Shown: one piece after another, positions 1 through 6,810 of the stretch | How positions within the stretch are numbered: the stretch's first letter is position 1 | How the letters are laid out: every line of letters begins with the position of its first letter | Assembly (NCBI GenBank): GCA_002737595.1 | Contig: NSHZ01000012.1 | Location: forward strand, 1-25,594 | DNA from: Actinomycetota bacterium | GTDB taxonomy: Bacteria > Actinomycetota > Actinomycetes > Nanopelagicales > Nanopelagicaceae | DNA length: 25,594 nt | Direction of reading: 5' to 3' | The notes under the pieces: generated by a model | What the model saw: only the letters and a program-made list of their open reading frames with translations | What the model was told of the DNA's origin: nothing | Database searches by the model: none | Translations under genes and position numbers: made by a program

Positions 1-100
1 TGTGAGTGATGACTTGTGGTTTCCCTCGCTGGTAATCCCAGTTAATGAGGCCCACAGCAATCAATGTGTAGGCGAGCATTCGAAGATAACTTAGCTTCAC
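1..100 (-). CDS. Small membrane protein, 3' part cut by window edge
   Basis: The reading frame starts with GTG at 100 on the minus strand, 5 bases after a good Shine-Dalgarno (AGGAG at 110-106), and stays open for 33 codons to the window edge, so the C-terminus is missing. The visible residues begin MKLSYLRMLAYTLIAVGLIN and form one likely membrane segment behind a basic start, followed by a polar stretch (WDYQRGKPQ). It is the next gene downstream of the rhodopsin on the same strand, separated by a strong hairpin, so it may receive read-through transcription. I do not recognise the family. It could also be the signal anchor of a longer protein. Function is unknown. Confidence 0.5.
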   Translation of the reverse strand, partial: MKLSYLRMLAYTLIAVGLINWDYQRGKPQVITH

Positions 101-115
101 AGGTACTCCTTAAAT

Positions 116-154
116 GATGAGGGGGAGAGTAGCTAGGCTACTCTCCCCCTCATC
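116..154 (-). terminator. 18-bp perfect hairpin downstream of the rhodopsin gene
   Basis: Bases 116-133 and 137-154 are exact reverse complements with a 3-base loop (TAG). The hairpin begins 33 bases after the rhodopsin stop. On the minus strand it is followed by only a short ATTTA rather than a true U-run, and then directly by the Shine-Dalgarno of the next gene. It may be a terminator, a partial terminator, or a 3' stabiliser of an abundant rhodopsin message. Confidence 0.7.
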
Positions 155-186
155 GGTGACCAATTATTGGTGACCAGTGGAACTTA

Positions 187-960
187 CTAGTGAGTCTCTG
201 CCATACCTTCTGCAGCAGACTTCATACGGGCAATCTTGTAGATCGTGAGACCGAATATACACTTTGCCAAAACGTCAGCAACCGTGTAACCAATTTGCCG
301 AGCAGTGAAGAGTCCTGCCGCTTGTTCCATTGTTGGATTCGTAATGATCATTGGAATCAGGTAAGAGAGCGGGTAAACGCCCCATGTTCCAATGAGAAGT
401 AAGCGAAGCCGGCCGACTGTGGCTGCCACTCCATCGGGTTGATTACCAAGTGACTTGCTCAGCTCAACGAAAAGTACGTAAAGAATGTAGAGGAAGGGAA
501 GGGTCGACAAAGAACCCCAAATTACCTTTTCACTGATTACGGTAGAAATTTCGCCTGGGTAGCCGAGCATGATCATGGCGGCCGATGCAGGTATGAGTCG
601 GGTCATAAGTGACTTTGATGCTCCGCGGGCGAGAGCCAGAACGGCAATTACCTCAACGAGCAAAAGTGGAACGGTGAGGATCCAATCAACGTAGCGGTAC
701 GCCTCATTAAATGCGCCTTCCGAGGAGCCGATTTTGACCATGCCATTTTCCGAAGACTCTTCGAACGAATTGAAGATTCTCCAGTAGTGATATCCAGCGA
801 TCAAGGTGACCATTGAAGACATGATCAAGGCGGGGCGGTACTTGGGGAGGACCCGGCTCTGTGAAACTAGGGTGAATACGGTGCACGCTAACATCGAGAT
901 GAGACCGAAGGAGAAGATGTTAAAAGTTGCACTCCATTGGCCATCTGTCATTTCCAGCAT
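187..960 (-). CDS. Actinorhodopsin, light-driven proton pump
   Basis: A 257-residue seven-helix retinal protein of the xanthorhodopsin/actinorhodopsin type that would export protons across the cytoplasmic membrane in light. Helix C has R89-Y-V-D92 (counter-ion and proton acceptor), T96 and E103 (proton donor), the D-T-E pattern of outward proton pumps. L100, at the spectral-tuning position, predicts green absorption. H58 in helix B matches the conserved proteorhodopsin histidine. Helix G has D229 and the Schiff-base lysine K233. W148-G149 aligns with Trp137-Trp138 of bacteriorhodopsin, so the position that is Trp138 there is glycine here, as in carotenoid-binding xanthorhodopsin. The start could be M1 or M4, since no clear Shine-Dalgarno precedes either, only a GAGAGAGAG tract. 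No retinal or carotenoid synthesis gene is in the window. Confidence 0.96.
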   Translation of the reverse strand: MLEMTDGQWSATFNIFSFGLISMLACTVFTLVSQSRVLPKYRPALIMSSMVTLIAGYHYWRIFNSFEESSENGMVKIGSSEGAFNEAYRYVDWILTVPLLLVEVIAVLALARGASKSLMTRLIPASAAMIMLGYPGEISTVISEKVIWGSLSTLPFLYILYVLFVELSKSLGNQPDGVAATVGRLRLLLIGTWGVYPLSYLIPMIITNPTMEQAAGLFTARQIGYTVADVLAKCIFGLTIYKIARMKSAAEGMAETH

Positions 961-991
961 GAGTGACTCTCTCTCTGACGATGAAACATCT

Positions 992-1010
992 GGGGTGCCA
1001 CTGGGGTACC
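992..1010. promoter_or_regulatory. Tandem GGGGTRCC repeat upstream of the rhodopsin
   Basis: In the 265-bp gap between the divergent rhodopsin and clpC genes, GGGGTGCC (992-999) and GGGGTACC (1003-1010) repeat with an 11-bp period, about one helical turn. They are 32-50 bases upstream of the rhodopsin start. The second copy overlaps the palindrome GGGTACCC. They could be an operator, but this is inferred only from the repeat. A GATAAT-like -10 lies farther upstream on the minus strand near 1028-1034. Confidence 0.25.
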
Positions 1011-1109
1011 CAAGGATTTGGACAATGAATTATCCCGCCCTTCTGTGATGGTCGCCACTTGAAACCTGGGAAGAAGGTGAATTTCCTAAAGATTATCTGA
1101 GGATTGTGT

Positions 1110-1133
1110 TAAATGTCCCAAATAAGACATTTA
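1110..1133. promoter_or_regulatory. Inverted repeat upstream of clpC, candidate operator
   Basis: TAAATGTC at 1110-1117 and GACATTTA at 1126-1133 are exact reverse complements separated by 8 bases. The AT-rich site lies about 40-60 bases upstream of the proposed clpC promoter, in the divergent gap, a typical place for a dimeric regulator. It has no obvious match to a named operator that I can recall. Confidence 0.35.
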
Positions 1134-1172
1134 TTCCCAAGAGTGAGCGTACTAAGTGGTGGGAGGAAACTC

Positions 1173-1204
1173 GGGAAGTAACTCTGACCCCTGAGCGTTA
1201 GGCT
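1173..1204 (+). promoter_or_regulatory. Candidate clpC promoter (two overlapping readings)
   Basis: TAGGCT at 1199-1204 fits an actinobacterial TANNNT -10 and would start a leader of roughly 15 bases before the clpC ATG at 1226, containing AGGAG at 1215-1219. Overlapping it, GGAAG (1174-1178), 18 bases and GTT (1197-1199) resemble the SigR/SigH (ECF) promoter GGAAT-N18-GTT with one mismatch. clpC belongs to the SigR regulon of Streptomyces. The two readings cannot be told apart here. Confidence 0.4.
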
Positions 1205-1225
1205 TAAGAGAGAGAGGAGTACCCC

Positions 1226-3739
1226 ATGTTTGAGAGATTTACAGATCGAGCCCGCAGAGTTGTCGTCTTGGCCCAAGAAGAGGCCCGGATGCTCAATCAC
1301 AATTACATCGGCACCGAGCACATCCTTCTGGGATTGATTCACGAGGGCGAAGGCGTTGCCGCCAAGGGGCTTGAATCCCTCGGCATCTCATTAGAGGCCG
1401 TGCGAGCACAGGTAGAAGAGATCATCGGGCAAGGGCAACAAGCGCCGAGCGGTCACATTCCATTTACTCCGCGAGCCAAAAAGGTACTGGAACTCTCTCT
1501 TCGTGAAGCTTTACAACTCGGTCACAATTACATTGGCACTGAGCACATCCTTCTGGGATTGATTCGCGAAGGTGAAGGTGTGGCCGCTCAGGTGCTCGTC
1601 AAACTAGGCGCCGATCTTAATCGCGTGCGACAACAAGTAATTCAACTGCTCTCGGGTTACCAAGGCAAAGAGACCACAACTTCGAGTGGACCCGCTGAAG
1701 GTACTGCCTCGACTTCGCTTGTTTTGGATCAATTCGGTCGTAACCTCACCCAAGCAGCACGTGAAGGAAAACTCGATCCTGTTATCGGTCGCGAAAAAGA
1801 AATCGAACGCGTGATGCAGGTTCTCTCACGTCGCACCAAGAATAATCCAGTTCTTATTGGTGAGCCTGGTGTTGGTAAGACGGCCGTGGTTGAAGGACTT
1901 GCACAAGCAATCATTAAGGGTGATGTCCCTGAGACGCTCAAAGATAAGCAGCTCTACACACTCGACCTCGGTGCCCTTGTTGCTGGCAGCCGTTACCGTG
2001 GAGATTTCGAAGAACGCCTCAAGAAAGTGCTCAAGGAAATTCGCACTCGCGGTGACATCATTATTTTCATCGACGAAATCCATACGCTCGTAGGTGCCGG
2101 TGCTGCTGAAGGCGCCATCGACGCAGCGAGCATATTGAAGCCGATGCTTGCTCGTGGTGAACTCCAGACCATTGGTGCCACCACACTTGATGAGTATCGC
2201 AAGCACCTGGAAAAGGATGCTGCCCTCGAGCGTCGTTTCCAACCTATTCAGGTAAAGGAGCCATCCGTGGCTCACACCATCGAAATTTTGAAGGGTCTTC
2301 GTGATCGTTACGAAACTCATCACCGCGTTTCAATCACCGATGGCGCATTAGTTGCGGCGGCCACCATGGCTGATCGCTACGTCGCTGATCGCTTCCTGCC
2401 AGATAAGGCGATCGACCTCATCGACGAAGCAGGTTCACGTCTTCGTATTCGTCGCATGACTGCTCCACCTGAGCTCCGCGAGTTCGATGAGCGTATTGCG
2501 AACGTGCGTCGTGAAAAGGAGTCCTCAATCGATGGCCAAGACTTCGAAAAGGCTGCACAGCTTCGCGATAAGGAGAAGAACCTTCTTCTTGAAAAGACTG
2601 GGCGCGAAAAGCAATGGAAATCTGGCGATATGGATGTAGTCGCTGAGGTAAATGAGGAACTCATAGCTGAAGTTCTCGCGATCGCAACGGGTATCCCGGT
2701 CTTCAAGCTCACTGAAGAAGAGACGTCACGTCTGCTTCGCATGGAAACTGAACTTCACAAGCGCGTCATAGGCCAGGAGCAGGCTATTAAGGCGCTCTCA
2801 CAAGCCATTAGGCGCACACGCGCTGGTCTTAAGGATCCAAAGCGCCCTGGTGGCTCGTTCATCTTCGCCGGTCCTTCGGGCGTAGGTAAGACAGAACTTT
2901 CTAAGACACTTGCAGAGTTCCTCTTTGGTGATGAAGATTCACTTATCATGCTCGATATGAGCGAATATTCAGAGAAGCACACAGTCTCGCACCTCTTCGG
3001 TTCGCCTCCAGGATATGTGGGCTACGACGAAGGTGGACAGCTCACTGAGAAAGTGCGCCGCAAGCCGTTCTCGGTAGTGCTCTTCGATGAAATCGAGAAG
3101 GCGCATCCAGATATCTTCAACTCACTTCTCCAAGTACTTGAAGAAGGTCGCCTCACGGACGCCCATGGTCGTTCTGTTGACTTCAAGAACACCGTCATCA
3201 TCATGACCACCAATCTTGGTACTCGGGATATCTCCAAAGGCCTCAATCTCGGCTTCGCGAACGTTGGTGACACTCAAACGAGTTATGAGCGCATGAAGGC
3301 AAAGGTCGGCGATGAACTTAAGTCTCACTTTCGCCCAGAGTTCCTTAACCGCATCGATGACATCGTGGTCTTCCATCAGCTCGCGCAAGATGAGATTGTC
3401 ACTATCGTCGACTTGATGATTGGCCGCCTCGATGAGCGTCTGAAGGATAAAGACATGGGAATCGAGCTCACCACGGCAGCGAAACAATTGTTGGCCGAAC
3501 GTGGTTACGATCCAGTCCTTGGCGCACGTCCGCTTCGTCGCACCATTCAACGTGAAATCGAAGACTTGCTCTCCGAGAAGATTCTCTTTGGTGACATCAA
3601 GGCCGGCGAAATCATTGTGGTCGATGTTGAGGGCGAAGAGAGTGAGCGCAAGTTCACCTTCAAGGGCGAACCCAAAGCGACTGCTCCGGATAGCCCAGCT
3701 GACACTGCACCATTAGAAGAGAGCGGCGACCCCGCTTAA
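1226..3739 (+). CDS. clpC: ClpC, Hsp100 AAA+ unfoldase of the Clp protease
   Basis: An 837-residue hexameric ATPase that unfolds substrate proteins and feeds them to ClpP in the cytoplasm. The N-terminal domain holds two Clp repeats (about 1-145). The first AAA+ domain has Walker A GEPGVGKT (212-219) and Walker B IIFIDEIH (about 279-286). A UVR-like coiled middle segment lies near 416-455. The second AAA+ domain has Walker A GPSGVGKT (549-556) and Walker B VVLFDEIE (about 617-624). The ClpP-docking loop is LGF (675-677). Length and motif order are full and match mycobacterial ClpC1. AGGAG at 1215-1219 sits 6 bases before the ATG and fixes the start. It is monocistronic by layout, since the next gene is convergent. 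The last 30 or so residues are acidic and low in complexity. Confidence 0.98.
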   Translation: MFERFTDRARRVVVLAQEEARMLNHNYIGTEHILLGLIHEGEGVAAKGLESLGISLEAVRAQVEEIIGQGQQAPSGHIPFTPRAKKVLELSLREALQLGHNYIGTEHILLGLIREGEGVAAQVLVKLGADLNRVRQQVIQLLSGYQGKETTTSSGPAEGTASTSLVLDQFGRNLTQAAREGKLDPVIGREKEIERVMQVLSRRTKNNPVLIGEPGVGKTAVVEGLAQAIIKGDVPETLKDKQLYTLDLGALVAGSRYRGDFEERLKKVLKEIRTRGDIIIFIDEIHTLVGAGAAEGAIDAASILKPMLARGELQTIGATTLDEYRKHLEKDAALERRFQPIQVKEPSVAHTIEILKGLRDRYETHHRVSITDGALVAAATMADRYVADRFLPDKAIDLIDEAGSRLRIRRMTAPPELREFDERIANVRREKESSIDGQDFEKAAQLRDKEKNLLLEKTGREKQWKSGDMDVVAEVNEELIAEVLAIATGIPVFKLTEEETSRLLRMETELHKRVIGQEQAIKALSQAIRRTRAGLKDPKRPGGSFIFAGPSGVGKTELSKTLAEFLFGDEDSLIMLDMSEYSEKHTVSHLFGSPPGYVGYDEGGQLTEKVRRKPFSVVLFDEIEKAHPDIFNSLLQVLEEGRLTDAHGRSVDFKNTVIIMTTNLGTRDISKGLNLGFANVGDTQTSYERMKAKVGDELKSHFRPEFLNRIDDIVVFHQLAQDEIVTIVDLMIGRLDERLKDKDMGIELTTAAKQLLAERGYDPVLGARPLRRTIQREIEDLLSEKILFGDIKAGEIIVVDVEGEESERKFTFKGEPKATAPDSPADTAPLEESGDPA
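1297..1565 (+). repeat. Direct repeat inside clpC encoding the two Clp_N motifs
   Basis: Bases 1316-1340 and 1541-1565 are identical over 25 bases. With the preceding codons (from 1297 and 1522) they differ at only two silent positions over about 44 bases. They encode the two [13 protein letters not shown] motifs of the ClpC N-domain and are exactly 75 codons apart. The protein repeat is normal for the family; the DNA-level identity is notable. Confidence 0.8.
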
Positions 3740-3756
3740 TCATGGGGCTTTAACCA

Positions 3757-4587
3757 TTAAGGCAAGGAGAGCTGCTTACCCACTTGGGTGAGCAGCTTTT
3801 CTGCTTTCAGGGCGGCAATACAACGAAATAATTGCTCTTCGTCTGTCCATGAAATTTCCGAAAGAGTGGAATCTCCTTGTCGAAGAGTGGCCATGATGGT
3901 GCCACGACATTGTCGATCGCTCCCGTGCCACTTTCCTTGAGTGCGCATCGGCGTGCCTGCTGGGTATCCAGCCGCTCGCCACGCACACGTGTCGCGAAGT
4001 GGGCACTCGCTGCACTGCGGTTTCTTTGCTGTACAGACGAGGGCTCCCAGTTCCATAGTTGCACCCGCCCACAGCGCGCTTCTCTTCGGGATCAATTCTT
4101 CAGCGAGTGCGCGCTCTGATTTAGAGAGTGAGGAATGTGGGAATTCCTCACCCTGGTGCCAGCGGGTAATCACTCTGCGCACATTCGTATCTAGTACGAC
4201 GGCTCGTGTGCTAAATGCAAAGGAGAGAATTGCACCGGCGGTGTAATCACCCACACCAGGAAGGGCGAGTAGCTCCTCATAAGTGGATGGCACCTGACCA
4301 TCATATTTTGCAGTTATTACTTGCGCACTTTCGTAAAGGCGGAGAGCTCGCCTTGGATAACCAAGTCGATCCCATGCTTTAATCACCTCGCCACTTGTGG
4401 CTTGCGCCAAATCAGGAGGGGTAGGCCAGCGATCCATCCACTCCTTCCACTTGGGAAGAACGCGATTCACCGGAGTCTGTTGGAGCATGAACTCGCTTAC
4501 TAGCACTCCCCATGGAGTGCTCTTTCGCCAAGGTAGATCTCGTTGATTCTCTAGGAACCATTCGATCACCGAATCTTGGTCGCTCAC
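3757..4587 (-). CDS. mutY: A/G-specific adenine DNA glycosylase MutY
   Basis: A 276-residue glycosylase that removes adenine mispaired with 8-oxoguanine. Visible features are the catalytic glutamate E32 in SEFMLQQT, the helix-hairpin-helix LPGVGDYTAGAI (109-120), the catalytic aspartate D133 in VLDTNVRRV, and an iron-sulphur cluster motif with C185, C192, C195 and C201 (C-x6-C-x2-C-x5-C). The region after the cluster is only about 75 residues, so the C-terminal 8-oxoguanine-recognition (NUDIX-like) domain is absent or very reduced, as in many short actinobacterial versions. The start is GTG at 4587, overlapping the radA stop by the GTGA tetrad, which implies translational coupling. Its 3' end contains the clpC terminator on the other strand. 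Confidence 0.95.
   Translation of the reverse strand: MSDQDSVIEWFLENQRDLPWRKSTPWGVLVSEFMLQQTPVNRVLPKWKEWMDRWPTPPDLAQATSGEVIKAWDRLGYPRRALRLYESAQVITAKYDGQVPSTYEELLALPGVGDYTAGAILSFAFSTRAVVLDTNVRRVITRWHQGEEFPHSSLSKSERALAEELIPKRSALWAGATMELGALVCTAKKPQCSECPLRDTCAWRAAGYPAGTPMRTQGKWHGSDRQCRGTIMATLRQGDSTLSEISWTDEEQLFRCIAALKAEKLLTQVGKQLSLP
3770..3800 (+). terminator. Rho-independent clpC terminator inside the mutY 3' end
   Basis: AGCTGCT (3770-3776) pairs with AGCAGCT (3791-3797), and the inner ACCCA/TGGGT also pairs after one T-G wobble, giving a nearly continuous 13-bp stem with a tiny loop, followed by TTTT (3797-3800). It starts 31 bases after the clpC stop and lies wholly inside the last codons of mutY on the other strand. 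Confidence 0.75.
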
Positions 4588-5936
4588 GTAAGGCGAACTC
4601 GTTCTAATGCCGTTGTAAGACGAGTGACTTCTAAGATCTCCATTCCGGGAATCTTCAACTCACCTTTGAGGTCGGGCACGATGGCGCGCGTAAAGCCAAG
4701 TCGGGCAGCCTCATTGAGTCGTTGCTGAATGCCATTGACTTTGCGCACTTCACCAGCGAGGCCCACTTCACCTAGGGCGATGAGATCTGAAGGAAGAGCG
4801 AAACCTTTAGCTGCCGAACCCACGGCGAGTGCGAGCGCTAAATCGGCAGCTGGCTCGGTCAATTTCATGCCACCTACGGTGGCGAGGTATGTATCTCGTC
4901 CGGCGAGGGGAATTCCGGCGCGGAGTTCAAGGACTGCGAGGGTCATCATCGCGCGCGCATTATCGAGTCCGCTAGTTGTTCGTCGAGGATTGGTGTTATT
5001 TGATGCGCCCCCGACGAGTGCTTGAATTTCAGCGAGTAATGGACGGCGTCCTTCCATGGCCACCGTGATGCATGTGCCGGGGACTGGCTCACTATGTCGG
5101 CTTAAGAAGAGTCCCGTGGGATCAGCTAAACCTTCGATGCCATTTTCGTTGAGATCAAAACAGCCCACCTCGTCGGTAGCACCAAAACGATTCTTGATCG
5201 CGCGTACTAGGCGAAGGCGCGTGTGCTTTTCACCTTCGAAATTAAGGACGACGTCAACAAGATGCTCAAGCAATCTAGGGCCAGCGATGGAGCCATCTTT
5301 CGTCACATGTCCCACCAAGATGGTGGCGAGCGCGCGTTCCTTCGCAACTCGAATGAGGGCTCCGGCAACTTCGCGAACTTGCGTCACTCCGCCGGGTGAA
5401 CCATCTACTGATTGGGTAGAGATTGTTTGCACACTATCGACGATCAATAAATCTGGTTTTACTTGATCAACGTGGGCGAGCAAAACTCCGAGATCGCTTT
5501 CAGCAGCGAGAAAGAGGTTGGGGTGAAGTGCTTTGAGTCGTTCGGCTCTGAGGCGTACCTGGGAGGCGGACTCTTCGCCCGTCACATAAAGTACTTTCAT
5601 ATTCGCTTTAGCGCTCTCGGCACTTACTGCAAGAAGTAGGGTTGATTTACCCACTCCGGGTTCACCAGCAAGGAGGATTGCTGCGCCCGGGACGATGCCG
5701 CCGCCTAGCACTCGATCTAATTCTGGAACCCCTGAAGAGCGCGCAATAGCAGACGCGACATCGATCTCTGCGATGGGCTTGGCTGGCGTGATGATGCGCC
5801 CTGGTTGCAAAGAAGCTTTGGTAACTCCGCCCACTTCATCTACAGAGCCCCATGCTTGACACTCGGGACATTGCCCAAGCCACTTCACGCCACTCCAACC
5901 ACATTCCGTACAGCGGTAGAGATCCGGCTTTGCCAT
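4584..5936 (-). CDS. radA: DNA repair protein RadA (Sms)
   Basis: A 450-residue RecA-like ATPase that promotes branch migration of recombination intermediates. An N-terminal zinc finger has C9, C12, C23 and C26. The RecA core has Walker A GEPGVGKST (91-99), the acidic LLIVDSV strand (about 164-170) and the RadA signature KNRFG (249-253). The C-terminal third is the Lon-protease-like domain, for example GGMKLTEPAADLALALA. Length is normal. The ATG at 5936 lies 5 bases after the stop of the preceding cysteine-rich gene, and mutY overlaps its end, so the three genes form one tight minus-strand operon. A purine-rich AAGAAG about 8 bases upstream may be the ribosome site. Confidence 0.98.
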   Translation of the reverse strand: MAKPDLYRCTECGWSGVKWLGQCPECQAWGSVDEVGGVTKASLQPGRIITPAKPIAEIDVASAIARSSGVPELDRVLGGGIVPGAAILLAGEPGVGKSTLLLAVSAESAKANMKVLYVTGEESASQVRLRAERLKALHPNLFLAAESDLGVLLAHVDQVKPDLLIVDSVQTISTQSVDGSPGGVTQVREVAGALIRVAKERALATILVGHVTKDGSIAGPRLLEHLVDVVLNFEGEKHTRLRLVRAIKNRFGATDEVGCFDLNENGIEGLADPTGLFLSRHSEPVPGTCITVAMEGRRPLLAEIQALVGGASNNTNPRRTTSGLDNARAMMTLAVLELRAGIPLAGRDTYLATVGGMKLTEPAADLALALAVGSAAKGFALPSDLIALGEVGLAGEVRKVNGIQQRLNEAARLGFTRAIVPDLKGELKIPGMEILEVTRLTTALERVRLT

Positions 5937-5941
5937 GGTGG

Positions 5942-6769
5942 TTACTTCTTTAACCGATCGGCTTCGAGAGTAGCTGGGTGCACGATGAAGAGCGGCAGAT
6001 TGCGAGATTTGAGCGCTGATTGTGCCGCCATGCGCTGGTCACAAATATCGGCCAGCACTTCATAAGCCTTCTGGTTCATCATGGCAATAAGTTCAGTCTT
6101 GTTGGTGATGTAAAGCGGCTCTGAAGCGATATGTGCTTCGGGATTACCTGAGCAGTACCAGTCGAGTTCTTCGCCACCCTCACCCCAAGCACGACGATCA
6201 AATTCACCGATGACGTTGACTGAAATCTTTTTTCCGTCGCCGCGATCGAGTTCTTCGTACGACTGGCGGAGTGGAAGTTGCCAGCAGACATCTGGCTTCG
6301 TCTCTACAAAGTGCACGCCTTCACGAATCGCGAGGTGGTGGAAGGCACAACCTTCACCGCCAGCAAATCCTGGACGGTTAAGGAAGATGCATCCGTCTTC
6401 TACAACTCGAGTCTTCTTATCGCCTTCGTCATCTTTTTCGCTGATGTCTAACTTGCCCTTAGATTTCGCGGGCTGACCTTCAGCAAAGAATTGCCAGGTT
6501 TCTGGAGTGAGTCGTGCCGCCCAATCCCGGACTCGCTTCTCATCTTCTTTTCCGGTGAAGTGCGCTCCCTGGCTGCAACATCCATCGAATGGCCGCTCCT
6601 CGAAGATGCCCTTGCAACCGGCTCCATAAATGCATTGCCAAGAAGAGGTAAGCCAGGTGAGATCGCACTTCCACAACTCGGCGGGGTCCACCGGATCTGG
6701 GAACTCCACCCAGTCGCGGGCAAAATCAAGGGCTACTTCGTTGGTCTGAGAATGTTTCGTAGAAGGCAC
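5942..6769 (-). CDS. Cysteine-rich protein of unknown function upstream of radA
   Basis: A soluble 275-residue protein with no signal peptide or membrane segment. It has ten cysteines, mostly in clusters: C35, C46, C52, C64-C65, C127, C141 (followed by FHH at 143-145), C162, C206 and C243. Segments such as [16 protein letters not shown] and GEGCAFHH resemble iron-sulphur or zinc binding proteins of the YkgJ/UPF0153 kind, but I cannot place it firmly in a named family. A Lys/Asp/Glu-rich insert spans about 99-122. It is first in an operon with radA and mutY, the latter itself an iron-sulphur enzyme, so a repair or metal-sensing role is possible but only inferred. The start is GTG at 6769, 8 bases after TAGGCT (6783-6778), suggesting a leaderless message. 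Confidence 0.85.
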   Translation of the reverse strand: MPSTKHSQTNEVALDFARDWVEFPDPVDPAELWKCDLTWLTSSWQCIYGAGCKGIFEERPFDGCCSQGAHFTGKEDEKRVRDWAARLTPETWQFFAEGQPAKSKGKLDISEKDDEGDKKTRVVEDGCIFLNRPGFAGGEGCAFHHLAIREGVHFVETKPDVCWQLPLRQSYEELDRGDGKKISVNVIGEFDRRAWGEGGEELDWYCSGNPEAHIASEPLYITNKTELIAMMNQKAYEVLADICDQRMAAQSALKSRNLPLFIVHPATLEADRLKK

Positions 6770-6777
6770 AAGAGATG

Positions 6778-6783
6778 AGCCTA
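6778..6783 (-). promoter_or_regulatory. -10 element for the leaderless cysteine-rich/radA/mutY operon
   Basis: On the minus strand TAGGCT (6783-6778) is followed by 8 bases and then the GTG start at 6769, leaving no room for a Shine-Dalgarno. The 13 bases GACCGTAGGCTCA around it recur exactly in front of the gene starting at 10941. Confidence 0.55.
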
Positions 6784-6797
6784 CGGTCTTCTCACGG

Positions 6798-6803
6798 TAA
6801 GTT
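6798..6803 (+). promoter_or_regulatory. -10 element for leaderless ppx, divergent promoter
   Basis: TAAGTT (TANNNT) is followed by exactly 7 bases and a GTG at 6811 that is in frame with ppx. Together with the opposite -10 at 6783-6778 it forms a back-to-back divergent promoter within 41 bases between the two starts. Confidence 0.5.
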
Positions 6804-6810
6804 CATCCTC

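Noticed and set aside
134..139. TAGGCT within the rhodopsin 3' hairpin as a promoter
   Set aside because: It lies in the hairpin loop and stem, on the strand with no gene following, so it is probably chance.
6775..6810. Upstream ATG start for the ppx frame at 6775
   Set aside because: It would begin 6 bases from the divergent gene start, has no ribosome site, overlaps the opposite promoter, and adds residues not typical of the family.
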